The notes: a model not told the origin generated them from the sequence alone. A stretch of DNA of 64,000 bases from Pseudomaricurvus sp965656525 (GCA_965656525.1 CBFHKY010000011.1:1-64000), one strand, 5' to 3'. Counted from the stretch's first letter, positions 54,342-64,000 are shown. A program made the numbers and translations.

Positions 54342-56690
54342 TCACAAACTCGGAACCCCTTGGCGCTTCATTTGTTCTACCCAATTTTCAAGATTACGAT
54401 TATCGGGCATAAGCGTTAACAGTCGCTGCCCGTAATGCAATGCTTGTAACCACTGCTCATCCTTTTGTGCTTGAGCAAACAAAGCCTGCAGCAATTCTAG
54501 GTCATCTGGATATTGCTGCAGCAATTGCTGCCAAACCTCAACCGCACTCGATTCTTGATGCAAGCGCTGTAACAACAAGCCATACATATAACCGTAGCGC
54601 TGATCATTGCCCTGCAACTCTACCGCTTTTGCCAACAGTGGTAAGGCCTGCTCATAACGCTGCTGACGAATCAGAGACAAACCCGCTGCATGGTACAAAA
54701 CCGCAACCTCTGGCAATACCGCAATTCCCTGCCGAAGGACGCTCTCTGCTTGCGATTCTTTGCCTTGCAGTCGCCACACATCCGACAAATTCAAGTAACC
54801 ACCCGGTAATTGTGCATTCATCGACAGTGCACGCTGATAAAAAGCCTTCGCTTTTTCGGGCTCGCCCTGCAGTTGAGAGTAGCGACCTAAACTCAGCAGC
54901 CCTTCCGGCATATCTTGCGAGTACAACAACACTTGCTCATATTCTGCCTGTGCGCTGGCCCAGCTTTTTTTTACGCGCGCCAAAGCTGATGGGTCATCAC
55001 TAAACGACTCTTGACTGGGCAGTAATTCGGCACTGGCCCTAGCAACGGCCATACGCACCAACTTCGATTCATCCTCTAACAGGGGGCGCAATAGGGGCCA
55101 ACGCCTCGATATTGGCAACAGGGTCAACACATCTACCGCAGCCGCTCGCACCATAGGGCTCCTAGCATGCAACTGCGCTTGCGCCGCCAATACAGAGGCT
55201 TCAGAAGGGTAGCCACTCAACGCATTCAGCGCGGAAGCTTGAACCAAACTTGGCCATCGCGTCGTCATCGCCAACTCCATCAACGCTTGATGCCCCCCCT
55301 GTTGACCCGATAAGCCCAACGCTAACGCATCGCTAAAATGAGCTGCTGGGGTCTTGTCAGTAGAGTTTCGCCAACGCGCTAACGCCTCCGCTGCCCATTG
55401 TGGTGACTGCTCTTTATGGCACTGTGTACACGCATTTGGCACTCCAAACTGCACCGACAAATCTGGACGAGGCACTCTAAAGCTGTGGTCATGCCGCGGG
55501 TCAATGACCATGAAAGTGGTAGGCGGCATGTGACAGTTGACGCACTGCGCGCCAGCGGTGTCTTGCTCGTGATGGTGATGTGCTGGTTGATCAAATACCG
55601 ACGATTTGTGGCACTGCAAACAGACACCATTACCTTCGGATCGTAGCTTCAGGCTGTGCGGTTCGTGGCAATGACTGCACACCACACCCTTGTGATTCAT
55701 TTTGCTTTGTAGAAACGAGCCCAACACGTAATCTTCATCCCTTACCTGACCGTCCACGTGATATTCTGGTGCTTGCAGTAATTGCAGGCGATGTTGCTGG
55801 TGAAAATCGGCCAGAGGCTGGAGTTCAGCCATTACCGAGCGCCGAGCATGGCAACGACCGCAAACGTTCAGCTGTGGGTGCATTGACGAATTTTGAGCCA
55901 TTAATGGTTGAGGCGCCCCCACTCTGATCGCTGTATCCGAATCCGGTTGTTGTAGCCATTGACCAACGGGGTTCAAACGCCAAGCCAAACCAAGGTGACC
56001 TTGAGAAGAAGCAATAGGCTGCGCCTCAGAAAACGGACCTCCTTGCATCTGCTGCACGTGCTGACGACCAGGCCCATGGCATGCTTCACAATTTACATCG
56101 ATGTCCTGCCAAGTGGTGGCATAAGTATCGCTGGCGGGTTGATAGTTTTTTTGTAAGTGGGTTGAGTGACAGTCAGCACAGCGACTGTTCCAGTTTTGAT
56201 AGGGCCCCTTCCAGTGCAACAAATCCCCCTCTGGCACTGCCTCATCAGGATACAAGTGAAACCACCGCTGCCCTCCTTGCGCAAGGGGTCTTGCATCCCA
56301 CGCCACCGTTAATGCTTGCAGCCGTCCATCAGGCATCGGTATCAGGTACTGCTGCAAAGGGTAGACACCAAAGGTGTATTTCACTGGGTATTCTTCAACT
56401 TGGCTGGGCGTTTTTTGCGAATACACGGTCACCCAGTACTCATCACCTTTGCGCATAAATTTGGTAATGTCACCGTAATGATTGAACTCCACTCCCGAAA
56501 AGTCACCCAGCACGACAGCCGCATCGGCCTCTTGCATGGCCAAATCATGATGCGAGCCTAACCATGCGCTGGCCTGCGTCTGATGACAACTGACACAGGT
56601 GCCGCCACCAACAAAATCAAGAGTGTTTTCCCCGCTCGCCGTGAGCACCACACACCACAAGCCGATAAGGGTTATAACTTTTGCCAACAT
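54342..56690 (-). CDS. Exported octaheme cytochrome c with HEAT and TPR repeats
   Basis: 782 aa. Signal peptide (1-20), then eight CxxCH heme sites: CVSCH, CADCH, CEACH, CGRCH, CSHCH, CLQCH, CVNCH and CTQCH. After about residue 430 come HEAT-like repeats (MVRAAAVDVLTLLPI, KLVRMAVARASAELL) and then a TPR array (FYQRALSMNAQLPGGYLNL, AVLYHAAGLSLIRQQRY). This combination belongs to a family usually annotated as multiheme cytochrome with TPR; it may pass electrons to or from a partner bound by the repeats. It lies between nudF and tolC, breaking the usual pair. Confidence 0.87.
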   Translation of the reverse strand: MLAKVITLIGLWCVVLTASGENTLDFVGGGTCVSCHQTQASAWLGSHHDLAMQEADAAVVLGDFSGVEFNHYGDITKFMRKGDEYWVTVYSQKTPSQVEEYPVKYTFGVYPLQQYLIPMPDGRLQALTVAWDARPLAQGGQRWFHLYPDEAVPEGDLLHWKGPYQNWNSRCADCHSTHLQKNYQPASDTYATTWQDIDVNCEACHGPGRQHVQQMQGGPFSEAQPIASSQGHLGLAWRLNPVGQWLQQPDSDTAIRVGAPQPLMAQNSSMHPQLNVCGRCHARRSVMAELQPLADFHQQHRLQLLQAPEYHVDGQVRDEDYVLGSFLQSKMNHKGVVCSHCHEPHSLKLRSEGNGVCLQCHKSSVFDQPAHHHHEQDTAGAQCVNCHMPPTTFMVIDPRHDHSFRVPRPDLSVQFGVPNACTQCHKEQSPQWAAEALARWRNSTDKTPAAHFSDALALGLSGQQGGHQALMELAMTTRWPSLVQASALNALSGYPSEASVLAAQAQLHARSPMVRAAAVDVLTLLPISRRWPLLRPLLEDESKLVRMAVARASAELLPSQESFSDDPSALARVKKSWASAQAEYEQVLLYSQDMPEGLLSLGRYSQLQGEPEKAKAFYQRALSMNAQLPGGYLNLSDVWRLQGKESQAESVLRQGIAVLPEVAVLYHAAGLSLIRQQRYEQALPLLAKAVELQGNDQRYGYMYGLLLQRLHQESSAVEVWQQLLQQYPDDLELLQALFAQAQKDEQWLQALHYGQRLLTLMPDNRNLENWVEQMKRQGVPSL

Positions 56691-56925
56691 TCAGAGGGGG
56701 ACCTATGAGATACTAAGAAACGTTTTCAAAAAAGTGTGGTCTATCCGCATGCTTATGAACAACAGCCAATCAGTGGCACCGAAAGGATTGCCAGTAAAGC
56801 ATCGCGTCTTTAACCTTTATGAACGCGACTCACACAGCACGGGCATAGTGACGCTATCGCGAGAAAAAGGCTACACTCGCAAAGCTGACTAACAATCATT
56901 CTTACCTCCGAATACAGGATGAATC

Positions 56926-58323
56926 ATGCGTAAACAACGCTTAACTTTAGGTCTCTTGGGGCTAATAAGCCTTACCACAAGTAACCTGCACGCCGACACA
57001 CTACAAGATATTTACTCCATGGCGCTGGAGTACGATCATCAGCTCAGAGCAGATACCGCCGCCTATAAAGCTGGCCTTGAGGCCGAGCCCATTAGTCGCG
57101 CAAACTTACTGCCGCAATTGAACGCTACCGCCAGCTACAGCGAAAGCACCGCTGGAGCTGAAGGCTATCAATCCTCTGTTGACCGAACGCTTGGCTACGA
57201 CCTAGACAACGAAACCGAGAGTTATAGCGTGACATTGAGTCAGCCGCTGTTTGATATGGCCGCATGGTTTGGCTATAAGCAAGGCAAAACGCTCAGTCAA
57301 CAAGCCGAAGCGCAATTCAGTGCTGACCAGCAAGCATTTATTATTCGTGTTACTGAGGCGTATCTGAATGTGCTCAGCACCATCGATGCCATAGAAACTG
57401 CACAAGCTGAGGAAACCGCTCTGGGTCACCAGCTTGAACAAAGTAACCAACGGTTTGAGGTAGGTCTCACGGCCATCACCGATGTCCACGAAGCACAAGC
57501 CGCATTCGACACCGCCACTGCTACAACATTGGAAGCAATGGGCAATCTTGGTATTGCGTTTGAGGAACTGGAAGTATTAACCGGCCATGCCCACACGCAA
57601 ATTGCGCCCTTAGTGGATGAGTTCACGACCACGCCACCCCAACCAGAAGATCGTCATGACTGGGTAGAGTTTGCACTGCAAAATAATTACGATTTGAAGG
57701 TGGCGAAATTTCAGGCCGACGCGTCACAGAGTAACGCACGCGCAAAAGCTTCTGGACACCTACCCAAAATCACAGCCAGTTATTCCTACCAAGACCGCGA
57801 AGATACTAATGTGGAAGTAGCCGTAGCCGGCAATGTCGTATCGGAGCCCGATTCACGCTACAACGACCGCGAAACCTTTTCGGTACAGCTGCAGGTACCG
57901 CTGTTCAGTGGTTTACGGGTTTCATCTGAGCGTCGTCAAGCGTACCAACAACAGATGCAAACCGAAGAGCTTTACAACCAAGCCATGCGTAACACCGTTC
58001 AGGGTGCTCGCTCACTGCACTTGAAAGTCATGACCAATGTGGCGCAAGTGAAAGCACGCAAGCAAGCCATCACCTCTAACACCAGTGCTCTGGAAGCAAC
58101 CCAAGCCGGCTATGAAGTAGGTACCCGTAACTTGGTGGATGTGCTCGTCGCACAGCGCAATTTGTATCAAGCGCAACGTGAGTATGACAACAGCCGTTAT
58201 GAATACATTTTAAATCTGCTGAAACTGAAACAAGTAGCGGGCAACCTATCTCCCGAAGATGTACTGCAACTTAATCGCTGGTTAGACAAAAGCAACCAAG
58301 TGAGCCGCAGTGAGTACGAATAA
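56926..58323 (+). CDS. tolC: TolC family outer membrane channel
   Basis: 465 aa. Signal peptide (MRKQRLTLGLLGLISLTT...LHA), then two TolC repeats with the DIYSMALEYDHQLRA start and the second-half equivalent WVEFALQNNYDLKVAK, and the closing RNLVDVLVAQRNLYQAQ. Forms the trimeric exit duct for drug efflux and type I secretion. A strong terminator follows at 58360. Its nearness to nudF is the enteric arrangement, with the cytochrome gene inserted. Confidence 0.94.
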   Translation: MRKQRLTLGLLGLISLTTSNLHADTLQDIYSMALEYDHQLRADTAAYKAGLEAEPISRANLLPQLNATASYSESTAGAEGYQSSVDRTLGYDLDNETESYSVTLSQPLFDMAAWFGYKQGKTLSQQAEAQFSADQQAFIIRVTEAYLNVLSTIDAIETAQAEETALGHQLEQSNQRFEVGLTAITDVHEAQAAFDTATATTLEAMGNLGIAFEELEVLTGHAHTQIAPLVDEFTTTPPQPEDRHDWVEFALQNNYDLKVAKFQADASQSNARAKASGHLPKITASYSYQDREDTNVEVAVAGNVVSEPDSRYNDRETFSVQLQVPLFSGLRVSSERRQAYQQQMQTEELYNQAMRNTVQGARSLHLKVMTNVAQVKARKQAITSNTSALEATQAGYEVGTRNLVDVLVAQRNLYQAQREYDNSRYEYILNLLKLKQVAGNLSPEDVLQLNRWLDKSNQVSRSEYE

Positions 58324-58359
58324 ATCGTAACGCGAGCAGTCGCCATCACTTACCCAAAG

Positions 58360-58394
58360 GCCCCGTCTGGTATTGATCGAGACGGGGCTTTTTT
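58360..58394 (+). terminator. Rho-independent terminator of tolC
   Basis: gccccgtct (58360-58368) pairs with agacggggc (58380-58388), followed by six T. Classic GC-rich stem and T-run, 36 bp after the tolC stop; it also sits between convergent tolC and waaA. Confidence 0.93.
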
Positions 58395-58416
58395 CGATTC
58401 GTGTAGTGTCGTGCGA

Positions 58417-59712
58417 TTAATCGCTTTTCACGTCTATTGGCAATAAACGATTCACTTCGATCAACAAATAATCCAAAGCACCACGATTGGCTTGCGCCAC
58501 AGCTTTAGCCGAGGTCCCCATGGATTGTCGTAATTCAGGTGAGGCCAGTATCTCTGACATAGCCGCTATCAACCCTGGCCCATCATCGATTACGCGTAGA
58601 CCGTTCGCTTGCTCTAAAAGACGACTCACCTGCGCAAAATTAAACAACGAAGGGCCGCAGACGATAGGCTTGCCCCAAGCCGCGGGCTCAATCAAGTTAT
58701 GGCCGCCATTATCAACTAATGTTCCCCCCATCAGCACCACATCAGCCGCCCCCAGTAATGCCATTAATTCGCCCATCGTATCGCCGATCACGATCTGGGT
58801 AGCCGCTTTGATTGGCAACTGTAGGCTGTGACGCTGAACACGCCCCGTCTTTTCCGCCATGAGCGTCACGCTATCGAATCGCTCTGGGTGACGAGGGACT
58901 AACACCAGTAGTAAAGAGGGGAACTTTTGCCGCAAGTGCTCATAAGCCTTGAGAATGACTTCATCTTCACCTTGATGAGTACTGGCAGCTAACCACACCA
59001 GTCGATGACCTTTTGCTTGCCAAAGCTGTCGAATCTGATCACTTTGGCTTGTCACCGATGCGTCAAACTGCAGATCAAATTTTATATTACCTGTCACCAC
59101 ACAGCGCTCAGCTGGCAAACCAATACGCATAAAGCGCTCGGCGTCGGCATCACTTTGGGCTGCCACACACTGAATGTGAGACATCATTTCTAGGGATCCC
59201 CGAGCAAATCGCTGATAGCCTCGCGCTGACTTTTCCGACAACCTGGCATTGGCCACCAATACAGGGACCCCTCGGTGCGCACACGCCGCGAGCGTATTGG
59301 GCCAAAGCTCAGTCTCTAAAATAATGGCCAGTTGTGGCTGGGTGCGCACCAGAAAACGATTGAGCGCATCGGGCAGGTCGTACGGAGCATACACATGATG
59401 CACGCTGTCACCTAAAGCGGCTTTTACCCGCTCAGAGCCAGTGGGCGTCATAGTTGTTACCACCAGCTCATAACCCAACTTTTGCAGTTGACGCATCATT
59501 GGCAAAGCTGCCAAAGTCTCGCCGACAGAAACCACATGCACCCAAATGCGGGGGGCGTGTAATGTCGACCGCGGCAGTGAGGGGCCAAACCCAAAGCGCT
59601 CCGACCATCGTGCTGCATAACTTGGCGCTTTGATCGCACGCCACAAAAGGCGCAACAGCACTAGCGGCAAAGCCAAATAAAACAACAAGGTATAAAGGTA
59701 GCGGAACATCAT
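58417..59712 (-). CDS. waaA: 3-deoxy-D-manno-octulosonic acid transferase
   Basis: 431 aa, adds Kdo to lipid A precursors at the inner membrane. One N-terminal helix (LYTLLFYLALPLVLLRL), the APSYAARWSERFG family start, the VHVVSVGET motif with catalytic glutamate, and the GT-B C-terminal AADVVLMGGTLVDNGGHN with EPAAWGKP. The first ATG of the pair at 59712 is used. Anchors the LPS-core cluster on its right. Confidence 0.95.
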   Translation of the reverse strand: MMFRYLYTLLFYLALPLVLLRLLWRAIKAPSYAARWSERFGFGPSLPRSTLHAPRIWVHVVSVGETLAALPMMRQLQKLGYELVVTTMTPTGSERVKAALGDSVHHVYAPYDLPDALNRFLVRTQPQLAIILETELWPNTLAACAHRGVPVLVANARLSEKSARGYQRFARGSLEMMSHIQCVAAQSDADAERFMRIGLPAERCVVTGNIKFDLQFDASVTSQSDQIRQLWQAKGHRLVWLAASTHQGEDEVILKAYEHLRQKFPSLLLVLVPRHPERFDSVTLMAEKTGRVQRHSLQLPIKAATQIVIGDTMGELMALLGAADVVLMGGTLVDNGGHNLIEPAAWGKPIVCGPSLFNFAQVSRLLEQANGLRVIDDGPGLIAAMSEILASPELRQSMGTSAKAVAQANRGALDYLLIEVNRLLPIDVKSD

Positions 59713-59914
59713 AATTATGTAACTCTGTTGGACGACTCAGCCATCCCCCCGAAAGCTGAGCATGCTACCACAACGTTTTCGACAAGACATGGACGTGCAC
59801 AGCAGCAGAAACTGCAATAGGGAACTTCCCCCCACGTTTGATACTCAGACAGCCGTCGAGCATTGCTATAAATCGCGTTAGAATACGTGCTTGCTAAAAG
59901 GAGTTCTGTACACT

Positions 59915-60802
59915 TTGCTCAAGATTCTTTGTATAACCGATGATAAGCCTGGTCATCGCAGCCAAATGGACGGCCTGCTTAAAAGCTTATCCGAGAGCAC
60001 AACCGTGGAAAGCCAATGGCTGAGTATTCACTCGCCAGAGCCTCTTCCCGCTCATTATCGGGCGCATTTAATTCTAGCCGCAGGCCACCGGACTCACTGG
60101 AGCGCACTAAAATGCCGCTTCAAACACGGTGGTAAGTTAGTGGTTATCATGAAGCCAAGCTTGCCATTGTGGCTATTTGATCTTTGCATTGCCCCCATAC
60201 ACGACGGGCTTAAAAAGAACCCTCGGGTATTCAATACCGAAGGAGCCATGAACCCCGTTCCACCGTCTTCAGCTTCTGATCCTCGGCAAGGCTTAATTCT
60301 AATTGGAGGCCCTGCCAAATATTATCAGTGGAACAATGTGGACTTGTTAGCACAACTGCAACAACTGTGCTCTGCGCTGCCAGAAATTGATTGGGTATTA
60401 ACGACTTCACGGCGCACCCCAGAAAGCTTTTCGCAATTCATTTTTGATTTAAAACAGTTGGGCATTACCGTGGTACCACAGGACGAAACTGATCACGCTT
60501 GGCTGTTGGATCAATACCAACACGCGGGCAGCATCTGGACCACAGAGGACAGCGTTTCTATGGTATATGAAAGCCTTAGCAGTGGCGCGCAGGTTGGGGT
60601 GTTACAAGTCCCGTTAATCCGTGAAAATCGCATCAGCCGCAACCTGCAACAATTGATTGCCAACGGACGAGTGCTAAAATTAGACACACTACTAGAGCAG
60701 GGCAACCTTCCTCCCCGCCCCTTTCCACCGTTGCAAGAAGCCAAACGAGCTGCCGACTACATTTTGTTCACACTGTTGAAGATTCGAAGCCTCAAATCAT
60801 GA
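59915..60802 (+). CDS. ELM1/GtrOC1-like putative glycosyltransferase
   Basis: 295 aa. The opening ILCITDDKPGHRSQMDGLL and the C-terminal TEDSVSMVYESLSSGAQVGV are the pattern of the mitochondrial fission ELM1-like family, which in bacteria lies in LPS clusters and has a GT-B-like fold. TTG at 59915 is taken (AAGGAG about 11 nt upstream); an in-frame TTG at 59891 would place the ribosome site inside the gene. Its stop overlaps the next gene by ATGA. Confidence 0.83.
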   Translation: MLKILCITDDKPGHRSQMDGLLKSLSESTTVESQWLSIHSPEPLPAHYRAHLILAAGHRTHWSALKCRFKHGGKLVVIMKPSLPLWLFDLCIAPIHDGLKKNPRVFNTEGAMNPVPPSSASDPRQGLILIGGPAKYYQWNNVDLLAQLQQLCSALPEIDWVLTTSRRTPESFSQFIFDLKQLGITVVPQDETDHAWLLDQYQHAGSIWTTEDSVSMVYESLSSGAQVGVLQVPLIRENRISRNLQQLIANGRVLKLDTLLEQGNLPPRPFPPLQEAKRAADYILFTLLKIRSLKS

Positions 60803-61914
60803 AAATTTTGCAAGTCTTACCCGAAATGAACAGCGGTGGTGTTGAGCGCGGTACTGTCGATTTCGCGCGCTACCTTGTACGTCAAGGACACACCTCTTTA
60901 GTCATGTCGGCAGGTGGCCGAATGGTGTCACTGTTAGAGGAGGAGGGCTCCACTCATATTGAATTTCCGGTGCACAAAAAATCGTTCAGCTCCCTGCTTA
61001 AGGTGCGGTCACTAAGAGCCCTATTACAGACGCTGGATGTGGATGTTGTCCACGTACGCTCACGTGTACCCGCATGGATGATTTGGTTGGCCATTCGAAA
61101 GCTGCCCACCAAGCAGCGCCCTGCATTAGTGTCCACCTTTCATGGGTTATATTCCATTAATGCCTACAGCGCTATTATGGGCTGCGGCGACCAAGTGATC
61201 GCCATCAGCCAGTGCGTGCAAGATTACATCACCCGTAACTACCCGAAAGTGGATCACCAAAACATCACCCTAGTCCATCGTGGTGTCGATACCCAACAGT
61301 TTCCATCAAATCACACAGTTCCTGATGAGTGGAAAACGGCGCTCTTTCAGCAGTACCCACAACTCAATAGCGCCCCTTTGATCATGATGCCCGGCCGACT
61401 GAGCCGGTGGAAAGGCCAGACTGAATTTATCGACATGATCGCCACTCTTATAGCGCGAAAAACCCCCTGCCACGGATTGATTCTTGGCAGCCCTACCCCG
61501 GGCAAAGAATCGTATTTGGCTGAATTGAAAGCGCGAGTCAAAGCCAAAAAGCTAGACGCTCACATCACCTTTCTGACTCACAGCGACCAAATAGCACACC
61601 TGTATGCACTGTCTTCGGTGGTGTGCAATTTGTCGCAACACCCGGAACCGTTTGGCCGTACCGTGATTGAAGCCTTAGCCATGGGCGTGCCTGTAGTAAG
61701 CTACGATTATGGTGGCCCTGCCGAATCCTTAAGCCATTGCTTTCCACAAGGGCTCGTGCCTGTAGGCGACCAGAAAGCCCTTTGCCAAGCGGTTGAAACC
61801 TGCCTAACAGAGCGACCTGATATCCAACTGCCCGCACAGTTTACTCTTGAACATCAAGCCGCAGCGACGTTGAACGTGTATCAAAAAGCCCTTACTTCGC
61901 GCGCCTCGACTTGA
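60799..61914 (+). CDS. GT4-family glycosyltransferase, LPS core
   Basis: 371 aa GT-B enzyme. N-terminal GGVERGTVDFARYL, the VVHVRSRVPAWM stretch, the C-terminal domain with MPGRLSRWKGQ and the nucleotide-sugar-binding motif PEPFGRTVIEALAMGVPVV (E-x7-E). Likely adds a core sugar to Kdo-lipid A; which sugar is unclear. Coupled to the ELM1-like gene. Confidence 0.9.
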   Translation: MKILQVLPEMNSGGVERGTVDFARYLVRQGHTSLVMSAGGRMVSLLEEEGSTHIEFPVHKKSFSSLLKVRSLRALLQTLDVDVVHVRSRVPAWMIWLAIRKLPTKQRPALVSTFHGLYSINAYSAIMGCGDQVIAISQCVQDYITRNYPKVDHQNITLVHRGVDTQQFPSNHTVPDEWKTALFQQYPQLNSAPLIMMPGRLSRWKGQTEFIDMIATLIARKTPCHGLILGSPTPGKESYLAELKARVKAKKLDAHITFLTHSDQIAHLYALSSVVCNLSQHPEPFGRTVIEALAMGVPVVSYDYGGPAESLSHCFPQGLVPVGDQKALCQAVETCLTERPDIQLPAQFTLEHQAAATLNVYQKALTSRAST

Positions 61915-62003
61915 AACACGCTGGCGATACAGCCACCTCAACGCCTGTACTTAGGCTTCGCTGATACGGTATTATCGCGGCTCATTTGCAGAGTCTACCT
62001 GTC

Positions 62004-63029
62004 ATGCGCATCCTTCATGTCGCCCATCAACAATATCGTAAATACGGTCACACACGTGTGAACTGGGCACAAAAGCTTTTCTACGGCCTGATCAAAAACG
62101 ATCACCATGTACAACCGTTCAGCGACCGAGACGTTGCCGCCTTTGAAGCACCACTGGGCATTCGTGATTTAGGGGTGAACAAAGCCAATAAACGACTACT
62201 GCAAACCGTCGACGCCTATCAGCCAGAGCTAATTATCGTTGGTCACTGTGACATTATTCGTAACGACACATTAGAAGCTGCCCGAAAGCTTGCTCCTAAT
62301 GCGGTGATTGTGTCCTGTAACAATGACCCGTTGTTTGTCCCTGAAAATGCCGCAAAAATTGAACACCGCTGCCAGGTTGTGGATGCCATGTTTGTCTCTA
62401 CCGGAACCCAAGAGCTGGATCGTTTTCGCGGCGCGCGCGCGCAACTATTGCACATGCCCAACCCGGTTGATCCAGCCGTAGAAACGTTCGATGCCAGCAG
62501 CCGTGAAGCAGACCAACTGCAGCACGATTTGATTTTTTGCAGTAAGTCGGAGGCCTACACGGAACGCGGCAAACTCGTTAGCGACATCCACCAACATCTA
62601 ACCAGTGAATTGTCTTTTTACACGCCCGGCAGCTTTGGTACCCCCGGAGTTTGGGGGCGCGACTACGATCTTGCGTTGGCGGACAGTAAGATGGGCCTCA
62701 ACCTGAATCGACAAGAGGGATTGCACTGGTACTCTTCAGCACGGATGGCGCAAATGGCTGGCAATGGCGTATTAACTTTCACTCATGCTAGCGCGAACTT
62801 TGACAGTTTATTTCCTGAGGAAACCCTAGTTTATTTTGCCTCGGCCGACGAACTAAAACGCAAACTACTGGCATTTCACCACGACGATGCCATGCGCCAA
62901 CATTGGGCGAGTCAATGTCGCCAATTTTTCCAGCGCGAAATCAATAACACCCTTTACGCGCAATATATTGTAGAGGCTAGCCTACAGCTCCCACTCAGCC
63001 ACAGTTACGTTTGGCATGAGAACGTATAA
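62004..63029 (+). CDS. CgeB-like glycosyltransferase
   Basis: 341 aa. MRILHVAHQQYRKYGHTRVN at the start, then ELIIVGHCDII and a C-terminal half with LADSKMGLNLNRQ and MAGNGVLTFTHAS, the CgeB/DUF3880-type glycosyltransferase fold. ATG at 62004 is preferred over 61986 by the family start. Third gene of the cluster, 89 bp after the GT4 gene. Confidence 0.82.
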   Translation: MRILHVAHQQYRKYGHTRVNWAQKLFYGLIKNDHHVQPFSDRDVAAFEAPLGIRDLGVNKANKRLLQTVDAYQPELIIVGHCDIIRNDTLEAARKLAPNAVIVSCNNDPLFVPENAAKIEHRCQVVDAMFVSTGTQELDRFRGARAQLLHMPNPVDPAVETFDASSREADQLQHDLIFCSKSEAYTERGKLVSDIHQHLTSELSFYTPGSFGTPGVWGRDYDLALADSKMGLNLNRQEGLHWYSSARMAQMAGNGVLTFTHASANFDSLFPEETLVYFASADELKRKLLAFHHDDAMRQHWASQCRQFFQREINNTLYAQYIVEASLQLPLSHSYVWHENV

Positions 63030-63049
63030 CACAACGATAAACACCGAGA

Positions 63050-64000
63050 TGACTGACAAAAAAAGCGCTACTACCCCCTCAAACGGCTCAAGAATTCGAG
63101 TCGTACAAAGTCTCGCTGGAGCTGAATTTGGTGGTGCGGAAAACTTTTATACTCGGATGGTTTGTACGCTGGCCACTGAGCCTCTTTTGGAGCAACACGC
63201 TTTTACTCGAGCCAATGAGCACCGAGTTGGGCAACTACAAATGGCGGGGGTCCCCGTTCAAACGTTTCGCTTTGGCGGCAAGCTGGATATTTTCGGGCAC
63301 CACGCTTACAACCAAGCACTGAAGACCTTAGCACCTGATATTGTGCTGACCTATATGAATAGGGCGAGTGGCCTAACCCCTAGAGGGAATTATCAATTGG
63401 CCTGCCGCCTTGGTCACTATTACGACCTGAAATACTACCGCCATGCCGACTATTGGGTCGGTATCACCAAGGGTATTTGTAATCACTTAGTACAAGGCGG
63501 GATGCCTGCTGAACGCGTGGTGCAGATCCCTAATTTTGCCGATGAAACTCCTGTCAGTGCTGTCGATCGTAGCGATTTCAACACCCCAAATGATGTGCCG
63601 CTGCTACTGGCGGCCGGACGACTGCACACGAATAAAGCATTTGATGTACTGCTTCACGCGCTGGCAGAGGTACCGGATGCCGTTTTATGGCTGGCAGGCG
63701 ATGGGCCTGAAAAAGAGAGCTTACAAAAACTGTGTCATGAAAAAGAGCTCAATCATCGAGTGCGATTTTTGGGCTGGCGTAACGATGTCGCTCGCCTAAT
63801 GAAGACCGCGGACCTGTTTATATGCCCATCAAGGCATGAAGGTCTCGGCAGTATCGTGGTAGAAGCTTGGTTTCATCAGTGCCCTATCATTGCAGCTAAT
63901 TCGCAGGGTCCCGGAGAGCTGATTGCCCACGAGCAAACTGGCTTAATCACTCCTGTCGATGATGCTGCAGCCCTCAGTACCGCCATCAACCAATTATTAC
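63050..64000 (+). CDS. GT4-family glycosyltransferase, apparent frameshift near start, cut by window edge
   Basis: At least 310 codons of a GT-B enzyme: VVQSLAGAEFGGAENFYTRM, AGRLHTNKAFDVLLHAL, AGDGPEKESLQ, ICPSRHEGLGSIVVEAW (E-x7-E). In this frame a stop (63055-63057) precedes the coding region and there is no ATG, GTG or TTG before conserved residues. The ATG at 63050 would serve, with MTDKKSATTPSNGS, only if the A-run at 63059-63064 had seven A instead of six. So there is a sequencing error, a real frameshift, or an odd start such as ATT at 63094. C-terminus is outside. Confidence 0.8.

Noticed and set aside
56599..56892. Small plus-strand frame before tolC
   Set aside because: Starts opposite the cytochrome signal peptide and has no family pattern; most likely promoter DNA.
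1..64000. tRNA, rRNA, CRISPR, insertion sequence or prophage
   Set aside because: Spacers were read on both strands without finding cloverleaf ends, spaced repeats, transposase or integrase genes.

Overview
The window reads as a chromosomal segment of a marine gammaproteobacterium. Several gene orders are classic for this class: tyrS / M23 peptidase / anmK / erpA / argC and thiD-hemL as in Pseudomonas relatives, and parE-yqiA-cpdA-yqiB-nudF with tolC nearby as in enterics. A dedicated proteobacterial sortase locus, typical of marine Gammaproteobacteria, points to an Oceanospirillales-, Alteromonadales- or Pseudomonadales-like host; I cannot fix the genus. The DNA is draft scaffold with three N runs (1986-2085, 7906-8003, 17777-17874), each interrupting a gene. 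The first is an artefact flanked by an exact 77-bp duplication. I saw no tRNA, rRNA, CRISPR array, insertion sequence or phage gene.

Layout. 1-6.8 kb: tyrS (partial), a divergent M23 endopeptidase and anmK (wall synthesis and recycling), then erpA, a bactofilin, a DUF6776 coiled-coil protein and argC on the minus strand. 6.9-11.6 kb: a CLC-family transporter, hemJ, thiD and hemL. 11.6-16.4 kb: PilZ and DUF1631 proteins, a TPR lipoprotein and PBP1b. 16.4-27.8 kb: a PfkB/adenosine kinase, DUF2333, a LapD-like c-di-GMP receptor, a lipoprotein, dsbD, aroQ, accBC, a nitrobindin-like protein and an exported glutaredoxin. 28-31 kb: a CheA-like kinase with a PilJ-type sensor, a CheY and a CheX, behind a good sigma-54 promoter match. 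31.3-37.5 kb: the dedicated sortase system (kinase and regulator, divergent from the VIT/VWA target protein and the sortase). 37.6-46 kb: acyl-CoA synthetase, metallo-hydrolase, LEA-like lipoprotein, beta-helix protein, HPP protein and a MoxR/VWA pair.

46-49.4 kb is the most unusual stretch. It holds a stand-alone encapsulated-ferritin-type protein without encapsulin, a lipoprotein built of four 11-residue repeats, a DUF1328 membrane peptide (58 aa), a sigma-54 activator with a poorly conserved receiver and a helical-bundle protein. The activator gene has sigma-54 promoter matches on both sides, one firing into each neighbour. I propose this as a self-contained sigma-54 envelope or iron stress island.

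49.4-64 kb: parE, yqiA, cpdA, yqiB, nudF, an octaheme HEAT/TPR cytochrome, tolC, waaA and an LPS-core glycosyltransferase cluster running off the end. Its last gene needs a frameshift at an A-run near its start to be read from the only plausible ATG.
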